12,708 bases of DNA from Flemingiibacterium sp045534235 (GCA_045534235.1 JAZSJI010000027.1:1-12708), one strand, 5' to 3'. Shown: positions 1-6,808, numbered from the stretch's first letter. Notes: generated by a model not told the origin, from the letters alone. A program made the numbers and translations.

Positions 1-148
1 CGTGCTTTGCCTCGGCGGCCGAGTCGTCGCCGCGGGACTCGCACTCGAGCTTGTGGATCTTTTCGTTGACACCGAGTTCGAGGGCGGACGTCACCAGACG
101 CGAGTTGATATGGTTATGGCAATCGAAAAGAGCGAGGCAAATAAGTAA
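1..148 (+). CDS. rpiB: Ribose-5-phosphate isomerase B, C-terminal end (partial)
   Basis: This is the last 48 codons of a gene that begins before the window; the reading frame starts at base 2 and ends with TAA at 146-148. The visible peptide contains VLCLGGRVV, then GLALELVDLFVDTEFEGGRHQTRVD. This is the conserved tail of RpiB-type (LacAB/RpiB family) sugar-phosphate isomerases, where the usual form is VLxLGxRV...GLALEIVD...TxFEGGRHxxRV. RpiB interconverts ribose 5-phosphate and ribulose 5-phosphate in the cytosolic pentose phosphate pathway. The catalytic cysteine and phosphate-binding part lie upstream and cannot be checked. The final residues (MAIEKSEANK) are the usual variable tail. A strong hairpin follows 18 bases after the stop, so transcription probably ends there. 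A related sugar isomerase of the same family, such as a LacB-like protein, cannot be fully excluded from the tail alone. Confidence 0.85.
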   Translation, partial: VLCLGGRVVAAGLALELVDLFVDTEFEGGRHQTRVDMVMAIEKSEANK

Positions 149-165
149 TAACGTAAATATAAATT

Positions 166-231
166 GGGCGAACGCAGTTCCTCCCTACGATGAGATACCA
201 TTCCGTAGGGGCGGGCTGCGTTCGCCTTTTT
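166..231 (+). terminator. Long hairpin terminator after rpiB, possibly derived from a palindromic repeat
   Basis: The arms are 166-189 and 204-227, with a 14-base loop. Bases 167-177 pair perfectly with 216-226, and 183-189 pair with 204-210. The five middle positions (178-182 against 211-215) contain three T:G juxtapositions, one C:G pair and one C:C mismatch. A T-run at 227-231 follows immediately. The shape fits an intrinsic terminator for rpiB. Its length and the repeat-like GTAGGGG core suggest it may also be a copy of a dispersed palindromic element, which is inference. Confidence 0.75.
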
Positions 232-333
232 ATAAAAACGTCGCGATGCATCCAAACGCGTGACCGTGTCACACAGTATATTAACGCTATGCGAATAAAC
301 GCAAAAAATATTGTTAAATAATCGTACACACTG

Positions 334-362
334 TTGAAATCAATTCGTCATTATAATATAAT
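334..362 (+). promoter_or_regulatory. Sigma-A-type promoter of the calcium ATPase gene
   Basis: A -35 box TTGAAA (334-339) is separated by exactly 17 bases from a -10 box TATAAT (357-362). A second, overlapping TATAAT at 352-357 would give a 12-base spacer and is less likely. Transcription would start near 369, giving a leader of about 25 bases. The TTG at 334, which could open the reading frame 20 codons upstream, lies in this -35 box and therefore cannot be the translation start. Confidence 0.7.
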
Positions 363-380
363 ATTTTACGAACAAATTTT

Positions 381-386
381 AGGAGG
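381..386 (+). promoter_or_regulatory. Ribosome binding site fixing the ATPase start
   Basis: A perfect AGGAGG lies 7 bases before the ATG at 394. It decides the start in favour of ATG-394 over the upstream in-frame TTG at 334, which is part of the promoter. Confidence 0.85.
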
Positions 387-393
387 AGTTTAT

Positions 394-3000
394 ATGTTAC
401 CGCATTCTTCAGAAATCAACGAGCTTCTTGCGTCGCTCGAAAGCTCGGAGATAGGCATCAGCGATGCCAAAGCATCCGAGCTACTCGAAAAGCACGGCAA
501 GAACAAGCTGCGCGAAAAGAAAAAGAAAACGATGCTTCAAAGATTTTTCGAGCAGTTCAAGGACGTAATGATAATTATACTTATCATCGCCGCAGTCATC
601 TCTTTCGTTATTGCGTGCGTGGAGGGCAACCCCAAGGAGTTCTTTGAGCCTGCGCTTATACTGCTTATCGTTATTTTGAACGCAGTTATGGGCGTTGTTC
701 AGGAGGCGAAGGCAGAAAAGTCGCTTGAGGCGCTTCAAAGCCTCTCCGCACCGCACGCACGCGTTATACGCGGCGGTGTCGAGGAGATAATCGACGCGGC
801 TGACCTCGTACCCGGCGATATTATAAAGGTTGAAGCCGGCGATTTCGTACCTGCCGACGCGCGTCTTATCGCGTCCTCGTCGCTCAAAAGCGAGGAGTCT
901 GCGCTGACGGGTGAGTCCGTACCGAGCGAAAAGGACGCTCACGCCGCCGTCGCAGAGGACGCACCTCTCGGCGACCGCAAGAATATGATATACTCGGGCT
1001 GCTCCATTTCCTACGGCTCTGGCAAGGCTGTCGTTACGGGTACGGGTATGAACACCGAAATGGGCAAGATCGCAGGTCTTCTTGAGGGCACTGACGACTC
1101 GGAAACTCCTCTCCAGAGAAAGCTCGCACAGCTCGGCAAGTACCTCGGATTTGTGGCACTCGGCGCGTGTGCTGTGAATTTCGTTATCGGACTTCTTAAC
1201 GGACTTGATCCGATGGAGCTCTTTATGACTGCGGTTTCGCTCGCGGTTTCCGCTATCCCCGAGGGACTTCCGGCAATCGTTACCATCGTTCTTTCTATCG
1301 GCGTACAGCGTATGGTTAAGCGCAACGCTATAATCCGCCGTCTGCCTGCCGTTGAAACCCTCGGCGGCGCGTCGGTAATCTGCTCGGATAAGACCGGTAC
1401 GCTCACGCATAACAGAATGACGCTCGTTCGCGGCTGGGTAAGCGACGGCGATATCAGCGAGGATATTTCCGACGATAACGGCGCAGAGATAAAGAATCTC
1501 GTTAAGCTCGGCGCACTCTGCTGCGACGGCTCGGTCGTATTCGACGGCACGGGCACGGTAAAGCATATCGGCGACCCTACGGAAACATCCATCGTCTACG
1601 CGGCTACTCGAAACGGTATGCACAAGGACGAGATAAACGCAGAATGCCCGCGTGTGTTTGACCTTCCTTTCGACTCTGATCGAAAACTTATGACCACCGT
1701 CAACAACATCGACGGAAAGCTTACCGTTATCACCAAGGGCGCGTTCGACGTGCTTATCGAGCGCTGTGTTTCCGGTGATGTCGAGAGAGCGCGTGTCGTT
1801 TGCGAGGATATGAGCCGCGACGCTCTGCGCGTTATCGCGGTTGCTACTAAAGTAATCGACGCACTCCCTGAAAACGCAGACAGCGACACTCTCGAGTGCG
1901 GTCTTACACTTATAGGTCTTGTCGGTATGATAGACCCGCCGCGTGACGAAGCGCGCGATGCGGTTGCCGTTTGCAAAAAGGCGGGTATTCGTGCGGTTAT
2001 GATTACCGGCGACCACGTTATCACCGCTTCCGCTATTGCAAAGGACCTCGGTATTCTTAATGAGGGCGACGAGGCTATCACGGGCGCAGAGCTTCAGAAG
2101 ATGACTGACGACGAGCTTGACGCTCGTATCCGCAAGATCGCCGTATACGCGCGCGTTTCGCCCGAGGATAAGATTCGCATAGTCAAGGCTTGGCAGCGTC
2201 AGGGCGAGATCGTTTCTATGACGGGCGACGGCGTTAACGACGCGCCTGCGCTTAAGGCGGCAGACATCGGCTGTGCTATGGGTATCACCGGCACGGACGT
2301 TGCAAAGGGTGCGGCTGATATGACGCTCACTGACGACAACTTCGCTACCATCGTCGACGCTGTACGCGAGGGACGCGGCATTTACGCGAACATCAGAAAG
2401 GTTGTCGGATACCTTCTCGGAACTAACATCGGTGAGGTGTTCACTGTATTCACCTCAATGATACTCTGGCACCAAACACCTCTGCTTTCGATGCAGCTTC
2501 TCTGGATAAACCTCGTTACCGACTCGCTTCCTGCGATCGCGCTCGGCATGGAGCCGGTAGAGAAGGATATAATGGAAGAAAAGCCGAAGCCCAAGAACGA
2601 GGGCATCTTCGCGCACGGACTCGGTATTCAGGTCGTGCTTCAGGGCATAATGTTTGCTGCTCTTACTCTTGCAGGCTACTTCATCGGCTGGAAGGTTATC
2701 GGAAGCGAGATGGCAGGTCAGACGATGGCGTTCATCATACTCGCTATGACGCAGGTGTTCCAGGCGTTCAATATGCGCTCGAACAAGTCGCTCTTCAAGG
2801 TAGGTCCGTTCACGAACAAGACGCTCAATTTAGCGGCACTTTCGTCGTTCGTTCTGACGATGCTCGTAGCGCTTACACCCGTTCGTGTAGCGTTCGGACT
2901 CGAGCTGCTTGAGCCTGTGTACTACTTCATCGCATTCGGTCTTGCATATGTTCCGACAGTGCTTACCGAGCTTTTGAAGCTTTTCAAGATAATAAAGTAA
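394..3000 (+). CDS. P2-type calcium-transporting ATPase
   Basis: The 868-residue protein is an integral membrane pump that hydrolyses ATP to export cations, most likely Ca2+, from the cytoplasm. Visible P-type ATPase motifs, numbered from ATG-394, are TGES (172-175, actuator domain), PEGLP (289-293, ion-binding M4), DKTGTLT with phosphorylated Asp332, KGA (448-450, nucleotide domain) and TGDGVNDAP (610-618). The cation N-terminal domain occupies about residues 1-75 and the C-terminal transmembrane bundle runs to the end. M5 contains NIGEV with Glu681 and M6 contains WINLVTD with Asn706 and Asp710. These are the acidic and amide ligands of SERCA-type pumps, so calcium is favoured over the Mn2+/Ca2+ SPCA type or H+ pumps. 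The length matches bacterial Ca2+-ATPases. The gene stands alone, with its own promoter and terminator. Exact ion specificity is inferred, not shown. Confidence 0.93.
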   Translation: MLPHSSEINELLASLESSEIGISDAKASELLEKHGKNKLREKKKKTMLQRFFEQFKDVMIIILIIAAVISFVIACVEGNPKEFFEPALILLIVILNAVMGVVQEAKAEKSLEALQSLSAPHARVIRGGVEEIIDAADLVPGDIIKVEAGDFVPADARLIASSSLKSEESALTGESVPSEKDAHAAVAEDAPLGDRKNMIYSGCSISYGSGKAVVTGTGMNTEMGKIAGLLEGTDDSETPLQRKLAQLGKYLGFVALGACAVNFVIGLLNGLDPMELFMTAVSLAVSAIPEGLPAIVTIVLSIGVQRMVKRNAIIRRLPAVETLGGASVICSDKTGTLTHNRMTLVRGWVSDGDISEDISDDNGAEIKNLVKLGALCCDGSVVFDGTGTVKHIGDPTETSIVYAATRNGMHKDEINAECPRVFDLPFDSDRKLMTTVNNIDGKLTVITKGAFDVLIERCVSGDVERARVVCEDMSRDALRVIAVATKVIDALPENADSDTLECGLTLIGLVGMIDPPRDEARDAVAVCKKAGIRAVMITGDHVITASAIAKDLGILNEGDEAITGAELQKMTDDELDARIRKIAVYARVSPEDKIRIVKAWQRQGEIVSMTGDGVNDAPALKAADIGCAMGITGTDVAKGAADMTLTDDNFATIVDAVREGRGIYANIRKVVGYLLGTNIGEVFTVFTSMILWHQTPLLSMQLLWINLVTDSLPAIALGMEPVEKDIMEEKPKPKNEGIFAHGLGIQVVLQGIMFAALTLAGYFIGWKVIGSEMAGQTMAFIILAMTQVFQAFNMRSNKSLFKVGPFTNKTLNLAALSSFVLTMLVALTPVRVAFGLELLEPVYYFIAFGLAYVPTVLTELLKLFKIIK

Positions 3001-3003
3001 CGC

Positions 3004-3035
3004 AAAATCGGCGACCGTATTGGTCGCCGATTTTT
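3004..3035 (+). terminator. Intrinsic terminator after the calcium ATPase gene
   Basis: A perfect 13-bp stem (3004-3016 with 3022-3034) closes a 5-base loop and ends in a T-run at 3031-3035. It starts 3 bases after the stop codon. A-residues opposite the T-run would let it act on the other strand too, but no minus-strand gene ends here. Confidence 0.9.
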
Positions 3036-3118
3036 GTTAGTATAAAACTCACAGCTGGCGGAAGAATATTTTTGGTTATTTTTTTATGTTAAGTATGAGC
3101 TTTTTTCGCGAAAACCAC

Positions 3119-3147
3119 TTGAAATCAGTTACAATTTATGGTATTAT
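3119..3147 (+). promoter_or_regulatory. Sigma-A-type promoter of guaA
   Basis: TTGAAA (3119-3124), a 17-base spacer and TATTAT (3142-3147), with TGG just before the -10 box (extended -10). The predicted transcript starts near 3154 and carries a leader of about 58 bases containing a palindrome. No purine-riboswitch core was recognised in that short leader. Confidence 0.7.
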
Positions 3148-3167
3148 ATAAAAGTAAGGTCAAATTG

Positions 3168-3185
3168 GTCCGCGAGCTCGCGGAC
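3168..3185 (+). promoter_or_regulatory. Perfect 18-bp palindrome in the guaA leader (possible operator)
   Basis: GTCCGCGAGCTCGCGGAC reads the same on both strands. It lies roughly 15 to 32 bases after the predicted transcription start and 14 bases before the GGAGG of guaA. It could be a dimeric repressor operator that blocks elongation or initiation. As RNA it could form a 7-bp hairpin with an AGCU loop. It has no T-run, so it is not a terminator. The binding factor is unknown. Confidence 0.5.
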
Positions 3186-3211
3186 TGTCAAATAAAACGG
3201 AGGAAAAATAT

Positions 3212-4198
3212 ATGAGCAACGTACGTCCCGAAACTATGGCACGCATCAACACTCGTGAGCTTGCTGACAAATTTATCGAAGAGCAGGTGGCAGAGGTCCG
3301 CGCGCAGGTTGGCGACAAGAAGGTCCTTCTTGCACTTTCCGGCGGTGTTGACAGCTCTGTTGTCGCTGCACTTCTTATCAAGGCTATCGGCAAGCAGCTT
3401 GTCTGTGTTCACGTAAACCACGGTCTTATGAGAAAAGGCGAGAGCGAAAACGTAATCGAGGTATTCAAGAACGGTCTTGACGCTAACCTCATCTACGTTG
3501 ACGCAACCGACCGTTTCCTCGATCTTCTTGCAGGTGTTGCTGACCCTGAAAAGAAGCGTAAGATCATCGGCGGCGAGTTTATAAAGGTGTTCGACGAGGA
3601 AGCAAAGAAGCTCGAGGGCATTTCGTTCCTTGCACAGGGAACTATCTACCCCGACATTCTCGAGTCCAACGGTAAGAAGGCTGTAAAGGCGCATCATAAC
3701 GTAGGAGGCCTGCCCGAATATATGACGTTCGAGCTCGTTGAGCCCATTAAGCTTCTCTTTAAGGATGAGGTTCGCGAGGTTGGCCGTGCACTCGGTCTGC
3801 CCTCTGAAATGGTTGACCGCCAGCCGTTCCCGGGCCCCGGTCTTGGCGTACGCTGCCTTGGCGCTATCACGCGCGACAGACTGCACGCTCTGCGTGAGGC
3901 TGACGCTATCCTTCGCGAGGAGTTTGACAAGTCGGGACTTGCAAAGCACGTATGGCAGTTCTTCATCTCGATGCCCGATATGAAGAGCGTTGGTGTACGC
4001 AACAGCGAGCGTTACGAGGGTTGGCCCGCAATTATCCGCGCCGTTAACTCCAAGGACGCTATGACAGCGACCATCGAGGAGATCCCGTACCCCGTGCTTC
4101 ACACTATCACGAACAGAATCATCACCGAGGTAGAGGGCGTAAACCGCGTGCTCTACGACCTCACTCCCAAGCCTACCGGCACTATTGAGTGGGAATAA
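3212..4198 (+). CDS. guaA: GMP synthase, stand-alone ATP-pyrophosphatase subunit
   Basis: This enzyme adenylates XMP and aminates it to GMP, the last step of guanine nucleotide synthesis in the cytosol. The 328 residues contain the ATP-pyrophosphatase P-loop SGGVDSS (43-49), AQGTIYPD, HHNVGGLPE, QPFPGPGLGVRCLG and the C-terminal dimerisation end KPTGTIEWE, all hallmarks of GuaA. Most bacterial GuaA proteins are about 510-525 residues, with an N-terminal class I glutamine amidotransferase domain of about 190 residues. Here that domain is absent. It was not lost through a wrong start: the ATG follows a clear GGAGG (3199-3203), and promoter sequence occupies the DNA directly upstream. The gene therefore matches the two-subunit form known from archaea (GuaAb-like), and either ammonia or a separate glutaminase encoded elsewhere would supply nitrogen. 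The catalytic motifs look intact, so it is not a pseudogene. No partner glutaminase gene is in this window. Confidence 0.95.
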   Translation: MSNVRPETMARINTRELADKFIEEQVAEVRAQVGDKKVLLALSGGVDSSVVAALLIKAIGKQLVCVHVNHGLMRKGESENVIEVFKNGLDANLIYVDATDRFLDLLAGVADPEKKRKIIGGEFIKVFDEEAKKLEGISFLAQGTIYPDILESNGKKAVKAHHNVGGLPEYMTFELVEPIKLLFKDEVREVGRALGLPSEMVDRQPFPGPGLGVRCLGAITRDRLHALREADAILREEFDKSGLAKHVWQFFISMPDMKSVGVRNSERYEGWPAIIRAVNSKDAMTATIEEIPYPVLHTITNRIITEVEGVNRVLYDLTPKPTGTIEWE

Positions 4199-4216
4199 TC
4201 CCGCACCACAACAAAA

Positions 4217-4250
4217 AGCCTCTCTTGCAAATTGCAAGAGAGGCTATCTT
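4217..4250. terminator. Shared bidirectional terminator between guaA and the creatininase-family gene
   Basis: A 12-bp perfect stem (4217-4228 with 4234-4245) has a 5-base loop. On the minus strand it is followed by five Ts (complement of AAAAA at 4212-4216), an ideal terminator for the minus-strand gene ending at 4262. On the plus strand it is followed by a weaker ATCTTATTT, which may still end guaA transcripts. Confidence 0.8.
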
Positions 4251-4261
4251 ATTTAGACCGC

Positions 4262-4999
4262 TTATACAATAACCTTGCGCAGCCATTCAAGCGTGCAGTT
4301 GACCATATGCTTGCCGGTTTCTACGCTTGCTTCCTTTGCGCTCGCGGCAAACCATTCGGTGTTGCGCTCACAGCGGCCAAGGTCAACAAGTTCAGGATAA
4401 GTGCCCATCAAAAGGCTCGTTTCCCATTTGCCTGCGTGGTCAAAGCCGCCGCACTTGATCTGCGCGTCCGCACCGATAAGGGGAATGACCTTGATGTAAG
4501 AGAAGGGATCGTCCTCGCTGCCCATATCCTCGTAGTAGGAGGCGTAGGCGTCGCTGCCCCACCAGCCCTTTCCGAGCTTTTCCTCCATATATTCCATAGT
4601 TACCTTTTTTGCAGCCTTGTGGCAGGCGATGGTCATAGGCATAAGGCCTGCGCCCTCGGTCTGATGATGAGCCACGAGGTAGATATTCTTATGACCTGCG
4701 TCGATCATAGACTTGAGTATGTAGTAGAGATAGTTCACGTAAGCATCCTCGTCTACGTGGAAGTGGCTGGGCTTGGGCTCGCACACTGCGTACGAAGCCA
4801 CACCGTACCAAAGCGGCGGACAAACAACGATCTCCTTTTCCTTTTCGAGCTCGCGAAGGCAGCCGGTGATTACAAGGGTATCAGTGCCGCACGAAGCGTG
4901 GCGCGCGTGATACTCAAGTGTACCGATCGGAATGATGAAGGGGACCTTTCTGTCCACGGCATCCTGAATCTCGTCGTATAACATTTCAAGCATTTGCAT
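4262..4999 (-). CDS. Creatininase-family metal-dependent amidohydrolase
   Basis: The 245-residue protein is likely a cytosolic hydrolase of the creatininase fold, a family that includes creatininase, the FAPy deformylase ArfB and the mycofactocin protease MftE. The N-terminal metal motif is clear: IIPIGTLEYHARH...GTD at about 22-40, supplying Glu29, His31 and Asp40. The C-terminal family motif DHAGKWETS is at 187-195. The segment usually reading NGHGGN or NGHYEN is VAHHQTEG here (109-116), a divergence in the second metal-site loop. Length is typical for the family (240-260). The start is the ATG at 4997-4999, preceded 7 bases upstream by AGGAGA (complement of 5007-5012). It has a strong promoter of its own, faces away from the beta-lactamase-family gene and converges on guaA. 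Its substrate cannot be named, and creatinine itself is not implied. Confidence 0.8.
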   Translation of the reverse strand: MQMLEMLYDEIQDAVDRKVPFIIPIGTLEYHARHASCGTDTLVITGCLRELEKEKEIVVCPPLWYGVASYAVCEPKPSHFHVDEDAYVNYLYYILKSMIDAGHKNIYLVAHHQTEGAGLMPMTIACHKAAKKVTMEYMEEKLGKGWWGSDAYASYYEDMGSEDDPFSYIKVIPLIGADAQIKCGGFDHAGKWETSLLMGTYPELVDLGRCERNTEWFAASAKEASVETGKHMVNCTLEWLRKVIV

Positions 5000-5040
5000 A
5001 GTGATTTCTCCTATCTAAAAAATAATATAGTTATACAAAT

Positions 5041-5069
5041 ATTATACACAAAGTAAATCTTAAAGTCAA
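5041..5069 (-). promoter_or_regulatory. Promoter of the creatininase-family gene
   Basis: Read on the minus strand, TTGACT (complement of 5064-5069), a 17-base spacer and TATAAT (complement of 5041-5046) form a near-consensus sigma-A-type promoter. Transcription would start near 5034, giving a leader of about 35 bases. Confidence 0.8.
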
Positions 5070-5117
5070 TAGAGCGAAGAGGTAAATTTTAAAATTATCT
5101 CTACCTGCAGAAATATC

Positions 5118-5146
5118 TTGAAACGGAGAAAAATATGTGCTATAAT
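5118..5146 (+). promoter_or_regulatory. Promoter of the beta-lactamase-family gene
   Basis: TTGAAA (5118-5123), a 17-base spacer and TATAAT (5141-5146), with TGC directly before the -10 box (extended -10). An inverted repeat, TATGTG (5134-5139) and CACATA (5152-5157) spaced by 12 bases, straddles the -10 box and could be an operator. The divergent promoter for the minus-strand gene lies about 50 bases away. Confidence 0.75.
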
Positions 5147-5185
5147 TGAAACACATACCGCGTCGGTTTTTAGAGGAGAGCAAAA

Positions 5186-6661
5186 ATGATTGAAAAATAC
5201 TTTGAATACGCAACCCCCGAATCTGTCGGCATTTCAAGTGCCGCTATTGAAAAGCTTATCGATACGATGTGCCAACACAAGGGAAACGACGAAACCCACG
5301 GCTTTACGATCATACGCCATAAGAAAATAGTAGCCGAGGGGTTCTTTGCGCCCTACAAGGACGAGCCTCACGTCATTCAGTCCTGCTCGAAGGCATTTAC
5401 CGCCGCAACTATAGGCTTTGCAGAGCAAGAGGGACTGCTACATCTCGACGATCCCATTGCGAAGTATCTTCCGGAGTACCTGCCCGAAAATCCCGATCCG
5501 CGCGCACTGAAAATCACGATCCGCCAGCTTATGTATATGGCGGACGGGCACGCCAAAAGCGTTTTTAAGTACCCCAACTTCGAAATTGCTCCCGCCGAGC
5601 TAAAGCGTAACTTCTTTGCGGCACCGTTCAAATGCGACAGTGGCGTTGAGTTCAAATATGAAAACACCGATCCGTATATTCTGTCTGCGGTCATTCGCAA
5701 GGTGACGGGAATGGATATGATGGAATATCTGAAGCCACGCTTCTTTGACAAACTCGGCCTCGATATTCCGTATCATCTTACAGATGATGAGGGAATGACC
5801 GTCGGCTACAGCACGCTTCGTATGCGTCAGGAGGAGCTCGCACGCTTCGGTCAGCTTTATATGGACGGCGGTGTCTGGGAAGGCGAGCGTCTGCTGTCCG
5901 AGGAGTGGGTGAAGGACGCCACCGCATTTCATATCAGCAGCTACAGAGAAAGCCGCAAAAAGACAGGTCCGGACTGGAATCAAGGCTACGCATATCTTAT
6001 GTGGCGCGGTCAGCACAACTCCTTCCGTTTTTGCGGGGCATACGGTCAGATCTGTGCCTGCTATCCCGACTACGATATAATGCTGTGCCTCAACTCCGGA
6101 CACAGCGCGCTCGTTCAGGACGAGCTTGACAGCTTCTACAAGAATATTCTCACAAAGCTTGAGGACACGCTTCCCGAGAACCCCAAGGCGGTAGAATCGC
6201 TCCGCCGCAGATGTGCATCTCTCAGCCTGTCTCAAAGGTTCTCACCGCCTTCTCCTATGGTTTCAAGAGTAAACGGCAAAACATATAAGGTAAAGGACGA
6301 CGAGTACGTTAAAAGCGCAAAGCTTTCCTTTAAGGGCGACATATGCCACGTCACGTTGGAGCTTATTGGCGGTGATAAATTCGAGGTGGACGCGGGACTC
6401 AAAGAAATGGTCAAGACCGACTTTACCGATACCACTCTCAATGATTTTCTACCAAACGATAACGGAGTCTCGGCGGCGTACGGATATTGGAATCAGCTTA
6501 ACGAATTTCACGTTCACGGACGCGTGCTGCCAACTCCCACCGTCTTTCACCTGAATTTCCTTTTCGAAAACGGCAGACTGAACTTTGAGCAGAACGTAAT
6601 AAGAGGGCGCAAGATCGGCGAAAAATACAGTCAGGCACAGTATCATCCGTATCACACCTGA
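5186..6661 (+). CDS. Serine hydrolase, beta-lactamase (class C / penicillin-binding) family
   Basis: The 491-residue protein belongs to the class C beta-lactamase/esterase superfamily. The nucleophile motif SxxK is SCSK at 66-69 (Ser66, Lys69). The second motif YxN is YEN at 158-160. The downstream strand motif is GAYGQ (284-288) in the place usually held by HxGxxG. ITIRQLMYMADGH (110-122) corresponds to the family's T(I/V)RxLLxMxSGH. The catalytic part spans about 1-330, and residues from about 350 to 491 form a separate, probably beta-rich C-terminal region. No signal peptide or membrane segment is visible, so it is probably cytoplasmic and more likely an esterase, peptidase or amidase on an imported compound than an antibiotic-resistance enzyme. 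The ATG follows GAGGAG (5173-5178), and flanking promoter and terminator mark it as monocistronic. The substrate is unknown. Confidence 0.85.
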   Translation: MIEKYFEYATPESVGISSAAIEKLIDTMCQHKGNDETHGFTIIRHKKIVAEGFFAPYKDEPHVIQSCSKAFTAATIGFAEQEGLLHLDDPIAKYLPEYLPENPDPRALKITIRQLMYMADGHAKSVFKYPNFEIAPAELKRNFFAAPFKCDSGVEFKYENTDPYILSAVIRKVTGMDMMEYLKPRFFDKLGLDIPYHLTDDEGMTVGYSTLRMRQEELARFGQLYMDGGVWEGERLLSEEWVKDATAFHISSYRESRKKTGPDWNQGYAYLMWRGQHNSFRFCGAYGQICACYPDYDIMLCLNSGHSALVQDELDSFYKNILTKLEDTLPENPKAVESLRRRCASLSLSQRFSPPSPMVSRVNGKTYKVKDDEYVKSAKLSFKGDICHVTLELIGGDKFEVDAGLKEMVKTDFTDTTLNDFLPNDNGVSAAYGYWNQLNEFHVHGRVLPTPTVFHLNFLFENGRLNFEQNVIRGRKIGEKYSQAQYHPYHT

Positions 6662-6669
6662 TACTCAAA

Positions 6670-6707
6670 AAGCCCTTGTTCATTTAACTGAATAAGGGCT
6701 TACTTTT
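6670..6707 (+). terminator. Terminator after the beta-lactamase-family gene
   Basis: A 13-bp stem (6670-6682 with 6689-6701, one G:T position) encloses a 6-base loop and is followed by TACTTTTA, a modest T-run. The A-run upstream makes the opposite orientation a good terminator too, but no gene enters from that side. Confidence 0.75.
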
Positions 6708-6712
6708 ATATC

Positions 6713-6751
6713 TAAAACGAAAAATACATCTTATTAAAACAAAAAATACAT
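6713..6751 (+). repeat. Two 17-bp direct repeats abutting the -35 box of the sulfatase operon
   Basis: TAAAAC(G/A)AAAAATACAT occurs at 6713-6729 and again at 6735-6751, identical except for one base. The period is 22 bp, about two helical turns. The second copy ends on the first base of the -35 hexamer (6751-6756). Such a same-face pair next to the -35 box is typical of sites for activators of the AraC type, which also use roughly 17-bp half-sites about 21 bp apart. The regulator gene is not in the window. Confidence 0.65.
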
Positions 6752-6779
6752 TGCAAACGGAAATACGGTGTGATATAAT
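6751..6779 (+). promoter_or_regulatory. Promoter of the sulfatase maturase-sulfatase operon
   Basis: TTGCAA (6751-6756), a 17-base spacer and TATAAT (6774-6779), with TGA before the -10 box (extended -10). The 12-base string TGTGATATAATG (6769-6780) recurs exactly at the promoter of the downstream GDPD-madLM operon. The predicted leader is about 29 bases. Confidence 0.75.
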
Positions 6780-6801
6780 GTAGGTAAGTAACGCTAACGG
6801 T

Positions 6802-6808
6802 GAGGAGG
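6802..6808 (+). promoter_or_regulatory. Ribosome binding site fixing the maturase start
   Basis: GAGGAGG lies 6 bases before the ATG at 6815. An alternative in-frame GTG at 6800 overlaps this site and is therefore not the start. Confidence 0.85.

Noticed and set aside
260..274. GTGAC-CGT-GTCAC inverted repeat before the calcium ATPase promoter
   Set aside because: The arms are only 5 bases long and lie about 60 bases upstream of the -35 box; too short to claim as an operator without conservation data.
51..329. Short open frames on both strands across the rpiB end and the following intergenic region
   Set aside because: They run through the rpiB tail and the terminator hairpin, lack ribosome sites and resemble no protein.
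481..2016. Long minus-strand open frame (511 codons) opposite the calcium ATPase gene
   Set aside because: It lies wholly inside a gene with all P-type ATPase motifs, has no ribosome site, and its translation shows no recognisable family. It is a by-product of the codon bias of the real gene.
3154..3211. Purine riboswitch in front of guaA
   Set aside because: The leader is only about 58 bases, and I see neither the conserved three-way junction core nor a terminator or anti-terminator; the only structure is the palindrome.
3188..4237. Minus-strand open frame (349 codons) opposite guaA
   Set aside because: It is the mirror of the clearly coding guaA frame, with no start signals and no recognisable domains.
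4232..4981. Plus-strand open frame (249 codons) opposite the creatininase-family gene
   Set aside because: The minus strand carries the family motifs, a ribosome site and a near-consensus promoter; the plus frame has none of these and begins inside a terminator hairpin.
5186..6661. Antibiotic-resistance beta-lactamase
   Set aside because: There is no signal peptide, the third motif is atypical, and the protein has an extra C-terminal region, so a general serine hydrolase is the safer call.
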